Below the pieces are notes generated by a model. It was not told where the DNA came from. It made no database searches and was given only the letters and a program-made list of their open reading frames with translations. 64,000 bases of DNA. Source: Andeanibacterium sp036384795 (GTDB lineage: Bacteria; Pseudomonadota; Alphaproteobacteria; Sphingomonadales; Sphingomonadaceae). Shown here one piece after another: positions 1 through 7,438 of the stretch. How positions within the stretch are numbered: the first letter of the stretch is position 1; every line of letters starts with the position of its first letter. Made by a program: the position numbers and the translations under genes. The stretch lies in the NCBI GenBank assembly GCA_036384795.1, contig DASVLP010000074.1, forward strand, positions 1 to 64,000, written 5' to 3'.

Positions 1-957
1 GAGCGGCAGGCCCTTCATCGTCACCATCAGCGCGGTCGCGCAGCCGACGATCCGGCCCGCATGGCCGCGCACCAGCTCGGCCGCGTCGGGATTCTTCTTC
101 TGCGGCATGATCGAGCTGCCGGTGCTGAGCGCGTCGGGCAGGCGCACGAAGCCGAACGGCTGCGAAGCCCACAGCACGAACTCTTCGGCCAAGCGCGACA
201 GGTGCAGCGAGCACTGGGCGGCAGCGGTGAGGTAGTCGAGCGCGAAGTCCCGGTCGGAGACGGCATCGAGGCTGTTCGCCGTCGGACGGTCGAACCCGAG
301 CGCCTGCGCGGTCGCGTGGCGGTCGATCGCGAACCCGGTGCCGGCCAGCGCCGCCGAGCCGAGCGGGCTTTCGTTCAACCGCGCGCGCGCATCGGCGAAG
401 CGCGAGCGGTCGCGCCGGGTCATCTCGTAATAGGCCATCAGGTGGTGGCCGAGCGTCACGGGCTGCGCCGCCTGCAAATGGGTGAAGCCGGGCATGATGC
501 TGGCCGCGTGCTCGCCCGCACGCGTCACCAGCGCGAGCTGCAGCTGGGCGAGCGCCGCATCGGCCTCGTCGATCGCATCGCGCACCCACAGCCGGAAGTC
601 GGTCGCGACCTGGTCGTTGCGGCTGCGCGCGGTGTGGAGCCGCCCGGCAGCCGGGCCGATCAGCTCGGCAAGGCGGCTTTCGACGGTCATGTGGATGTCC
701 TCGAGCGCCCAATCCTCGGGGACGCCGTGGGCCTCGTACTCCGCGGCGATCGCATCGAGCCCCGCGGCGATCGCCCCGGCATCCTCGGCCGAGAGGATGC
801 CTTGCGCGCCGAGCATCGCGGCATGCGCCTTCGACGCCGCGATGTCCTGGCGCCACAACGCCTTGTCGAACGGGATCGAGGCGTTAATCTCGCGCATCAC
901 CGCGGACGGCCCATCGGCGAACCGCCCGCCCCACATCCGGTTGGAGCTGTTACTCAT
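1..957 (-). CDS. argH: Argininosuccinate lyase (3' end cut by window edge)
   Basis: Last step of arginine biosynthesis: cleaves argininosuccinate to arginine and fumarate in the cytosol. The 319 visible codons open MSNSSNRMWGGRF and include the superfamily signature GSSIMPQKKNPD, near the low-coordinate end, as well as the conserved TARSRNDQVATD segment. The C-terminal part lies outside the window. The ATG at 957 has a GAGACGG-type ribosome binding site; an internal Met (codon 8, just before WGGRF) is a weaker alternative. The start codon overlaps the start codon of the divergent TlpA-like gene, so each promoter must lie inside the other's coding region. Confidence 0.96.
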   Translation of the reverse strand, partial: MSNSSNRMWGGRFADGPSAVMREINASIPFDKALWRQDIAASKAHAAMLGAQGILSAEDAGAIAAGLDAIAAEYEAHGVPEDWALEDIHMTVESRLAELIGPAAGRLHTARSRNDQVATDFRLWVRDAIDEADAALAQLQLALVTRAGEHAASIMPGFTHLQAAQPVTLGHHLMAYYEMTRRDRSRFADARARLNESPLGSAALAGTGFAIDRHATAQALGFDRPTANSLDAVSDRDFALDYLTAAAQCSLHLSRLAEEFVLWASQPFGFVRLPDALSTGSSIMPQKKNPDAAELVRGHAGRIVGCATALMVTMKGLPL

Positions 958-1549
958 GGTCCGTCTCAAATCCCTGCCGCTTGTCGCGCTGATCGGCCTC
1001 GCCGCTCTGGCGGGCTGCGATAGGCAAAGCGGCGGCAGCGCGCAACAGCAGGAAGCGGCGGCGCCCGCCACGCCCGCCGAACCGGCCGGGCCGGCGGGCA
1101 AGATCGACCGCTCGCACGCCGGCCAGGCGGCGCCCGCGCTGAGCTTCGCCGACCCGAGCGGCAAGCGGCTCGCCCTCGCCTCGCTCAAGGGCGCGCCGGT
1201 GCTGCTCAACTTGTGGGCGACCTGGTGCGCGCCGTGCAAGGCCGAGATGCCGACGCTCGACAAGCTCGCCGGCGACGAGGCGGGCAAGCTGCGGGTGGTG
1301 ACGGTGAGCCAGGACCTCAAGGGCGCGGCGGAAGTGGCGCCGTTCTTCGCCCAGCAGCATTTCGCGCACCTCGAACCGTGGCTCGACCCCGACAACAACC
1401 TCGGCTTCAAGCTCGGCGGCGGCAGCGCGGTGCTGCCGACCACCGTGCTCTACGACAGGGACGGCAAGGAGGTCTGGCGCGTCGTCGGCGGCTTCGACTG
1501 GTCGAGCGCCGAAGCGCGGAATGACATTGCCGCGGCAATAAACGGCTAA
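956..1549 (+). CDS. TlpA-like thioredoxin-fold lipoprotein
   Basis: Predicted periplasmic, membrane-anchored thiol-disulfide oxidoreductase of 197 residues. It has an N-terminal lipoprotein signal (lipobox LAGC near residue 20), a low-complexity Ala/Pro linker, then a thioredoxin fold with the redox motif WCAPC around residue 90 and a cis-Pro region (VLPTTVLYD). TlpA-family proteins reduce partners in cytochrome c maturation or oxidative repair; the partner here is unknown. Start chosen at 956 because GGAG lies 9-10 nt upstream and the signal peptide follows directly. Its stop overlaps that of the convergent FkbM gene by 4 nt. Confidence 0.9.
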   Translation: MVRLKSLPLVALIGLAALAGCDRQSGGSAQQQEAAAPATPAEPAGPAGKIDRSHAGQAAPALSFADPSGKRLALASLKGAPVLLNLWATWCAPCKAEMPTLDKLAGDEAGKLRVVTVSQDLKGAAEVAPFFAQQHFAHLEPWLDPDNNLGFKLGGGSAVLPTTVLYDRDGKEVWRVVGGFDWSSAEARNDIAAAING

Positions 1550-2400
1550 CGCCGCCGGCCTCGCAGCAGTTCGCGCATCCGCTTGGCGAGCCGGGCACTA
1601 CGCCCGGTAAACTGGAGCTTCACGCCGGCCGGGAGCCGCAGGCTTGCAGGTGCGGCGAGCGCGGCTTCCTGTCGTCGCAAATGGCTCCGCTCGATGATGC
1701 CGTCGCTGGCCCGTTCGAGCGCCTCGGCGATATGGGCGTCGGTCACCTCGGCAACGTTGGTGAAATAATGGTCGGGCCCAAGCCGCAGCAAGCGGCGGTA
1801 TCCCAGCGCAGCGAGTTGCTCGACCACTTGTTCGCGGCCTTGGGGATACAGCTCCACCTGGAGAAGCACCCGGTTCTTCGCGAAAGTTTCATGACCGCCG
1901 CGGATGACCATCAGCTCGTGCCCTTCGACGTCCAGCTTTACCGCCACGATGCCGGAAAAGGGCTCGGGCAGCAGGCTGTCGAGGGTCTTCGCCTCCACCG
2001 AAATCGCTTCCTTGAACTGCGCGCTGTCCTGAAACGAGGTGTCGAGCACTGCGTTGGCGCCGGAATAGGAATTGACGATCCCGAATTTCAGATCGCCGGC
2101 GGCATCGGACAACGCACAACGATGAACGGTGACCGGATTGGCAAGGCGGTTCAGCGAGAGGTTTCTGTCCAGCTCATCCGCGGTCGGCGGATTGGCTTCG
2201 AAAGCATGCAGGTGCCCGATCGACGGTACGAGCGACATGAAAAGGGAGTAAGTACCGATATTCGCGCCGATATCCAGGAATGCGGTCGCCCGAACCGCCT
2301 GCGCCAGCGCCACCAGGAAGTGCGGTTGAAGCGGCTCGTATTCTTCGAGGATGGCGTTTCTTTGACGGCCGACGTCGGTCCACGAGAATTGTTCGTACAT
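1546..2400 (-). CDS. FkbM family SAM-dependent methyltransferase
   Basis: 284-residue Methyltransf_21 (FkbM) protein. The SAM-binding motif I is FLDIGANIGTYSLF, followed by an acidic strand end (HAFEANP) and VKLDVEGHE, which is typical of the family. FkbM enzymes O-methylate sugars, lipids or polyketides; the substrate here is unknown. The reading frame is open upstream to 2547, but the start at 2400 (MYEQF) has GGAGAAG 5 nt away and begins the conserved part. It is packed tail-to-tail with the TlpA gene and so looks chromosomal; the island junction lies just upstream of its start and may have replaced its native promoter. Confidence 0.85.
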   Translation of the reverse strand: MYEQFSWTDVGRQRNAILEEYEPLQPHFLVALAQAVRATAFLDIGANIGTYSLFMSLVPSIGHLHAFEANPPTADELDRNLSLNRLANPVTVHRCALSDAAGDLKFGIVNSYSGANAVLDTSFQDSAQFKEAISVEAKTLDSLLPEPFSGIVAVKLDVEGHELMVIRGGHETFAKNRVLLQVELYPQGREQVVEQLAALGYRRLLRLGPDHYFTNVAEVTDAHIAEALERASDGIIERSHLRRQEAALAAPASLRLPAGVKLQFTGRSARLAKRMRELLRGRRR

Positions 2401-2449
2401 GCTCTTCTCCGAGCTTGCCCGGCCCCGCCGGGGCACGGCCCGCGACGAT

Positions 2450-2462
2450 GGTGACGGGCTCG
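2450..2462 (+). other. Candidate distal attachment core (weak)
   Basis: GGTGACGGGCTCG here is identical to 25090-25102 inside the tRNA-Val gene, in the same orientation; the preceding CGATGGTG is also shared, with a 7-bp gap. That is what an integration repeat could look like. Against it: rejoining at this core would not rebuild the tRNA acceptor stem, and 13 bp is short. Kept as a candidate only. Confidence 0.25.
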
Positions 2463-2519
2463 CATTCGCTAAATAATAGCCTGATATCTCTGTCATTATT
2501 ATCTGCGGCAGTTTGGAGA

Positions 2520-2542
2520 GGCCCCCAATCTGGCCCCCAGAT
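2520..2542 (+). repeat. GGCCCCC direct-repeat pair, candidate integrase arm sites (left end)
   Basis: Two GGCCCCCA units start at 2520 and 2532, 12 bp apart. A near copy of the whole block, with 13-bp spacing, lies between the integrase gene and the tRNA (24948-24970), in the same orientation. Arm-type sites on both sides of a core are expected for tyrosine integrases with an arm-binding N-terminus; this role is inferred from position and similarity. Confidence 0.4.
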
Positions 2543-2779
2543 CCCATAGACTCCGGGGTTCGAGGACCCGAAGATGTTTTAATGCCGAGTTGTAGATCGG
2601 CATCTGTCGATTAGCATTAGCCGCCACGAAGCTCCGTTTGGAGCGGCATCGAGGAGACACTTGCGACTGGAGATGGGCCGTTTTCCGACCGACAGCTGTT
2701 TGGCAGCAGGAGCCCAAAAGCGGACCTTGTTTCATGTCATCCCTACACCCATTGCCGCGGCGTCATCGCGATCCGCCGA

Positions 2780-3247
2780 TCAATAGTAACGGTCATAGTC
2801 GCCGCCAAAATCACCCAGCGCGGCCAACTCGGCCAGCACGGTGATAGTCAGTTTGAGCAGGCGGCGCATGCGAGCCACATCGTCCCACTGGTCGTGACCG
2901 TGTTTGCCGCCATGGAAAAGGTTGTTCCGCACCATCCTCGCATAGGCCACGACCTTGTCGAGGTCGGCGGTGTTCGGAGAGAAGAGCAGATCCTCAAAGT
3001 CATGGTCCGGGTCGCCCACGATCTGCCGCCGGGGCTTTTCTGCAAGGAGTACCTCAGCCGCAGGTGATACGACGTAAGCGGCACGATACGCTTTCACGAA
3101 CTTGTCCCAACTCGGATCGGCACGCGCCCCGATGGCCTCGTTCTTGAGGAAGCGCTTTTCCTTCAGAGCGAACTCAAAGCGAGAGAACCAATAGAAAAAG
3201 TCAAAGGCCAGATTGCGCGTGTCCTGATCAATATCGTTACGGCGCAT
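2780..3247 (-). CDS. HEPN-like hypothetical protein
   Basis: 155 residues, not assignable to a named family by eye. It is helical and polar, with a segment RNNLFHGGKH at about residues 107-116. R107 and H112 fit the Rx4-6H signature of HEPN ribonuclease domains, and an invariant-looking Asn follows the Arg, as in many HEPN toxins. HEPN proteins are common RNases or RNA-binding parts of toxin-antitoxin and anti-phage systems. It lies on the same strand as the qat operon, 300 bp beyond the nuclease gene. The function is an inference from one motif. Confidence 0.55.
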   Translation of the reverse strand: MRRNDIDQDTRNLAFDFFYWFSRFEFALKEKRFLKNEAIGARADPSWDKFVKAYRAAYVVSPAAEVLLAEKPRRQIVGDPDHDFEDLLFSPNTADLDKVVAYARMVRNNLFHGGKHGHDQWDDVARMRRLLKLTITVLAELAALGDFGGDYDRYY

Positions 3248-3423
3248 CGCTTTTCGGCTCCCAGTGGACGGTCCGGCCTGACCGTATTCTAGGTAGGCAG
3301 ACAGATGCAGACACGGACGGGATGATCTGATGGCACACCCACGCGAGCCGGCGGACTTTGACTATCGACCGGTGGCGCTAACCGCTAGTCCTCGGTCACA
3401 AGTATGGGGGAGCATTGGGCCGG

Positions 3424-3516
3424 ATGGCGCGGATTCGTGAAATCGAGATCGGGAACTTTCCGTCGATTTCGCGGCTCGGGATGTCGGGAACGCGCGGCGC
3501 CGTACCTCCAAATTGA
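3424..3516 (+). pseudogene. Remnant of an AAA/OLD-type ATPase N-terminus
   Basis: A 30-codon frame starts MARIREIEIGNFPSI, which looks like the first strand of RecF/OLD-family ATPases (consensus MxIxxIxIxNFRSI). The expected Walker A region never follows and the frame stops at 3514-3516. It sits in a 304-bp gap between two defence-type genes on the other strand. Best read as the stub of a deleted defence ATPase; a chance resemblance is possible. Confidence 0.35.
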
Positions 3517-3551
3517 TCGGCTTGTTTCCGGACCACAGCAGCCCGCAAGGC

Positions 3552-4508
3552 TCAGAACATTTTGGACGCCGGCAAATATGGCTCAGCTTCGATGTTGAGC
3601 GCCGTAATCTTGGCCTTGAGCAATTCACGCAAACCGATACGGCGATCGAGGACCGACCGGAAATCGAACCCCTCCATCAAGATGATGACCTTGTTGGGAT
3701 TCTGCTTGAGAAGAGGCACTACGTTCTCAGACCATCCCTCGATCGAAACGAAAAGCCCCATAGTCTGTCGGCCCGAGCGGGCAACTTGTCCAATGAGGCC
3801 ATCGAGTTGTCGGATATCGGGTAAACGCTCACGCCAACGGCACTCGACGATGTAATGCCAACCGTCGAGTTCGAATGCTCCGTCGATCTGCTCGCCTCCG
3901 CCATTCCGGCGAAAAGCCTTGTGAACCACCATACCGTGCAGGTCGAACGTGCGATTGAGCAAATCCTCAAGTAGATAACCGCGCTGCTGATATTCCCTGG
4001 ATGCGGCCGCTTGATCGAATTGGGCGAGCAAGAGGGCGCTCTGGCGCGTCAATATGTCAGCGTCCTCCTTACGGCGGGCCTCCCTTTCGGCAGCTCGGCG
4101 CGCCTCAGCTTCGGCGGTAGCGCGCTCGTGAGCATCGGCCAAAAGGGACCGCAAGTCTTGGGCCTTCTGCGCGACCGCGCGGGCTTGATATTCGTTCTGT
4201 GCCAGATGGAAGGATGTCCAGCTCGCAGCGATGTCGACAATCTTTCGCACGACCGCGTCGATTTCGCCGCGGCGAAGAAGCTCGTCGAGCACCATCGCGC
4301 CCGCGTCGCGTTTTGAGCGCTTTTCGCCAGTTGCAGGATCACGTTCGGTCAAGAAGCGCCGGATTAAGTCCTCGGGGACGTCGGCGCGGCGTAGCACTTG
4401 CTCGGCCGCAGTCTTTTTAACGTAAACCAGCGTGGCAATCGCTTCTAGCGCAAGCCGACGCGCATCGGCATCAACGCTTGATGCATTGCTTTGATGCACC
4501 TCGACCAT
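3552..4508 (-). CDS. PD-(D/E)xK-like restriction endonuclease with coiled-coil linker
   Basis: 318 residues: a helical N-terminal half, a charged Ala/Arg/Glu coiled coil (about 105-150), then a restriction-endonuclease fold. The putative active site is E181, D209 (GGGEQIDGAF) and E222-x-R224 (VECRW). Most relatives read ECK, so the catalytic Lys position is Arg here. It would cut DNA, or act as a DNA-binding nuclease relic. It begins 49 nt after the qatD stop on the same strand and may be co-transcribed with qatABCD. The fold is well supported; target and activity are unknown. Confidence 0.7.
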   Translation of the reverse strand: MVEVHQSNASSVDADARRLALEAIATLVYVKKTAAEQVLRRADVPEDLIRRFLTERDPATGEKRSKRDAGAMVLDELLRRGEIDAVVRKIVDIAASWTSFHLAQNEYQARAVAQKAQDLRSLLADAHERATAEAEARRAAEREARRKEDADILTRQSALLLAQFDQAAASREYQQRGYLLEDLLNRTFDLHGMVVHKAFRRNGGGEQIDGAFELDGWHYIVECRWRERLPDIRQLDGLIGQVARSGRQTMGLFVSIEGWSENVVPLLKQNPNKVIILMEGFDFRSVLDRRIGLRELLKAKITALNIEAEPYLPASKMF

Positions 4509-4557
4509 TCAATCCAACCCATTGGGTGGATAGATATTCAACGTTAGATCGTCTCGG

Positions 4558-5340
4558 TTACGGCGCTGCATGGGCTGTCTCGACGAGATCTGGGGCGCGG
4601 GGCTGCGGTTCTTCAACGAGTGCACGAAAATTTCTGTCCAATTGCGCTCTCACATCGTCCGAATTCTCGCGCCAGAGCGCTGCCAGCACTGGGACCATCT
4701 CGACCGCCTCCCAGGGCCAGGTCGGCCGGTCTCCCGTGAGGCTGAACGGACCATCGGTCTCGGGGATAATGCGATCACGGGGCATGGCGCCGACAGCATC
4801 GCGGCCACGCTCGCTGGTCAGCATATTATAGCCAACGGAGAACCAGCATTCCATTTCTGCTGCCCGGCGGACTTGGCGAGCGCTGCCGTTAAACCAATGC
4901 AACACGCAGACGCCGGCCCTCGGCTCGGTCGAAATGACGTCGAGAACGGCGGTCACCGCTCCGCGGCTATGAAGGGAGATGATCTTCCCGCCTGCGTTGG
5001 CCGACAGCGCGAGAATTTCGGTAAGAATGCCCCCTTGGCGATCGAGCTCGTCGCGATGCGGCCTCGATCCATCGAGTCCCACCTCGCCGACGTAACGGGT
5101 CTGTGGCAGCAATTCTTCGAAGAGGTGCAATTCATGCTCGCGCCTTGCCGCAATCTCGGGATGGAGGCCAAGCGCCGTACGGATGCGGCTTCCAGCGGGC
5201 GCGAGCGCCTGCGTCCCGGCGAATGCGGTCGGCGTGGTAGTAACCGACAGAATATACACGCCCCGAGCCGTCGCTTCTGCGGCGACGGCGTGCGGATCGG
5301 GATAAAGGTCGAGATGACAGTGGAAATCGATCAGGGCCAT
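4558..5340 (-). CDS. qatD: QatD, TatD-family metal-dependent DNase of the Qat defence system
   Basis: 260-residue TatD-like hydrolase. Metal ligands are visible: HxH in DFHCHLD at the N-terminus, the Glu of YVGEVGLD, His in ISLHSRG and in VLHWFNGS, and Asp of IPETDGPF. TatD enzymes are Mg-dependent 3'-5' exonucleases; QatD is the nuclease-like member of the four-gene Qat anti-phage system. The start at 5340 overlaps the qatC stop by one base (TAATG), showing translational coupling. An upstream in-frame extension to 5451 is not needed. The assignment rests mainly on the adjacent qatA, qatB and qatC. Confidence 0.85.
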   Translation of the reverse strand: MALIDFHCHLDLYPDPHAVAAEATARGVYILSVTTTPTAFAGTQALAPAGSRIRTALGLHPEIAARREHELHLFEELLPQTRYVGEVGLDGSRPHRDELDRQGGILTEILALSANAGGKIISLHSRGAVTAVLDVISTEPRAGVCVLHWFNGSARQVRRAAEMECWFSVGYNMLTSERGRDAVGAMPRDRIIPETDGPFSLTGDRPTWPWEAVEMVPVLAALWRENSDDVRAQLDRNFRALVEEPQPRAPDLVETAHAAP

Positions 5341-6590
5341 TAGGGTGTCGAGAATAGCTGTTTCAGCTCTCCTACACCGCGGCCCACGGCTGCAACAACC
5401 GCTTCTCGTTCGGCAGCATCCTTCGGCAAGGGCCCGGACATGGCCGCCCATTTCTCAAGATCGCGTGGAGAAGCGAACCGATCGAGACGTGCCACGGCGG
5501 TTCGGGCCGCGAGAACATCGTCCGATCCAGCTGTCTGCCCGAGATCTGACCAGTAATAAAGAGTCCCGTCGTCTAGTTCGGCTTTGGCAAACGACGCCCG
5601 CCGAATGAGGCACGGAATGCAGCGCCCACATTGTTTGTTGAGCCGTTTGCCCTTGCCGCAAGAATAGGAGGCGGCGAGCAATTGGGGGAGATTAGGCCGG
5701 TCCGCTGCAAGGATCATCTCGCCCTTAGTTTTGGCTGCAAACGGATTTCGGATTGCGACACCGACGCCCGCTGCGGTCAGAATATCGGAAAGTTCGGACA
5801 GAAAATAAGGATGCGTCGTCCGCGTGCTCAGCGAACCGGTGCGCCGCCGAGTGAAGGGCGGGTTGATAGCGATTAGCGCATTTTCCGGGACGATCAGCTC
5901 GTTCAAATTCAAGGCGGACGCCGCGACGGCGCCATAGGCAAAGAATAGAATCGATCGAGCGCGTGTCGACGGCTCATAGGGTGCGCGCCAACGCTCGTTC
6001 ACCCGGCCTTCGAAACGGTGGGCGTCGAGGCCCAAGGCTTGGGCCAGATATTTCTGCGGCGAGATCTCTTTTGGCGATCCTTGACTAACCAAAAGCGGCC
6101 GCCGTTCGGCATCAACCAGCGAAATGGCGCCCAGCAGACTGTCCATCCCACCCGAGAATAGACAGACGCAATCGCGATCGCTGAAACTGCCTTGCTTCAT
6201 CGGGCCTGCCTGGCCGCCTCCACGGACTTCGACCGACCAAATGTCGCCCGTCAGAAACCGCAGTGCGGCAGCCAATCGGTCTGTTTGCCCCGCCCACGGT
6301 TCCGGCTCACGCAGGGCAACGTCAAGATGGATTACGCGAGTCCAGCTATCGTCCGCCTTCGATCGCAGCACGAAGCGATCGGCAGCGAATACCGAGAGCG
6401 CGATGCTCAGAAAGTCCCAAGCACGCTGGCTTGGCGCCGAAGGTAGTTGCTTAAGCGCCGCACCGGGAAGATTCGCGCCAAGTCCTGCGAGCTGCGGGGT
6501 GCCGGCATGATAGAGCGCGACGCCGATCGAACTGGGCTTGTTTGCGGCGGCGGCCAAGACGGGATTGGGCGTGGCTATCAGACGCATCAT
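5340..6590 (-). CDS. qatC: QatC, QueC-like PP-loop ATPase of the Qat defence system
   Basis: 416 residues with an N-terminal extension of about 140 residues before the PP-loop motif FSGGMDS (near 146-152), and a Cys-rich zinc site (YSCGKGKR, then CGRCIPC) as in QueC 7-cyano-7-deazaguanine synthases. In Qat systems this protein is required for defence, possibly through a deazaguanine-type modification; its true substrate is not known. ATG codons occur at 6596, 6590 and 6587. The one at 6590 is preferred because AAGGA lies 6 nt upstream and it forms ATGA with the qatB stop. Confidence 0.88.
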   Translation of the reverse strand: MMRLIATPNPVLAAAANKPSSIGVALYHAGTPQLAGLGANLPGAALKQLPSAPSQRAWDFLSIALSVFAADRFVLRSKADDSWTRVIHLDVALREPEPWAGQTDRLAAALRFLTGDIWSVEVRGGGQAGPMKQGSFSDRDCVCLFSGGMDSLLGAISLVDAERRPLLVSQGSPKEISPQKYLAQALGLDAHRFEGRVNERWRAPYEPSTRARSILFFAYGAVAASALNLNELIVPENALIAINPPFTRRRTGSLSTRTTHPYFLSELSDILTAAGVGVAIRNPFAAKTKGEMILAADRPNLPQLLAASYSCGKGKRLNKQCGRCIPCLIRRASFAKAELDDGTLYYWSDLGQTAGSDDVLAARTAVARLDRFASPRDLEKWAAMSGPLPKDAAEREAVVAAVGRGVGELKQLFSTP

Positions 6591-7438
6591 TCCCATTCCT
6601 TCATTTCGGCGATCACGGCATCGGTCACCGCGATCACGACGCTTTCGACCGCCTCGGGGGTCAGCATTGCGCCGGCATTCTGCAGGATCGGGGTGGCGAT
6701 ATGATCGGTGGCTTCGCGCACGAGATCGCGGAGGCCATTCTCGCGAGCGACCGCGACCGCAGGCGGCACGCGATCGGCGGCGCTACCGGCCTCCGCAGTG
6801 AGCGACGCGAATACAAGTTCAGCCACGAAACAGCGAACGGCAACGAAAAGCCCGAGATCGTTCACAGTACCAGGATCGAAGAACTCCGCATCGCCAAACA
6901 CCTCGAAAAGTGCTTCGCCAACCGCAAGTCGTGCAGCTTCTTCGTCCAGGATTCCGGGAGGGCAGAAGGCGTTGACGATGTCCGCGATGGCCTCTTCGAG
7001 CGGCTTGCCGGCAAGCGTGCGAAGATCGAGGGTACCGGGCGCTGGCCCCAGACCGTTCGCCGCGCGTGCGAGAGCGGCAAGAGCGGCCCCGCCCGTGCGG
7101 GCTGCGCGGGCGTGTCGCGCGGCACCACCCGAGCCCACGCTGCGAGCATAGCGGCCGCCGGCGCGGCGGGCCGCGCCACGATCACCAGTTTCATAATAGT
7201 CGCGTAGCGCCCGCCGTGTTCCGGCAAGCGGGCGGGGAGGCAGTTTGACAGTGGTTGTCGGAGCGGGGGGATTGTTTGGCGGGACGGGTTCGCCGGGAGT
7301 GGGAGCGTCTGTGGGGTCTTCCTCAGGCCCCCCGTCTGCGGGCTCCGCATCAGCGGGCGGTTCAGGGTCCTGCGCCCCCCAAGAAGGGACAAGCGGCTTT
7401 CCTCCGCCCGGAGGCGGCTTGGACTGAGAGGTGCCCAC
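6587..7438 (-). CDS. qatB: QatB of the Qat defence system
   Basis: 283 residues with a GTG start. The protein begins MGTSQS, followed by a Pro-rich disordered stretch (about 8-70), then a basic Gly/Ala/Arg region and an acidic helical C-terminal domain. No enzymatic motif is visible. The MGTS opening, the size and the position between the KAP ATPase and the QueC-like gene match QatB, whose biochemical role is unknown. Its GTG overlaps the qatA stop by one base and its stop overlaps the qatC start. Confidence 0.8.
   Translation of the reverse strand: MGTSQSKPPPGGGKPLVPSWGAQDPEPPADAEPADGGPEEDPTDAPTPGEPVPPNNPPAPTTTVKLPPRPLAGTRRALRDYYETGDRGAARRAGGRYARSVGSGGAARHARAARTGGAALAALARAANGLGPAPGTLDLRTLAGKPLEEAIADIVNAFCPPGILDEEAARLAVGEALFEVFGDAEFFDPGTVNDLGLFVAVRCFVAELVFASLTAEAGSAADRVPPAVAVARENGLRDLVREATDHIATPILQNAGAMLTPEAVESVVIAVTDAVIAEMKEWE

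Larger units (their letters stand above)
2401..2779. other. Left junction zone of the island, no intact gene
   Basis: This 379-bp stretch separates the chromosomal FkbM gene from the first island gene. It holds a 13-bp match to the 3' part of the tRNA-Val gene (2450-2462), a pair of GGCCCCC repeats like those beside the integrase (2520-2542) and a small hairpin (TGCCGA/TCGGCA, about 2584-2603). No convincing coding sequence was found. The exact boundary is inferred, not seen. Confidence 0.5.

Noticed and set aside
2552..2572. T-arm-like sequence GGGGTTCGAGGACCCG near the left island end
   Set aside because: Only a 4-bp stem pairs and no acceptor, D or anticodon arms are found, so no tRNA remnant can be claimed.
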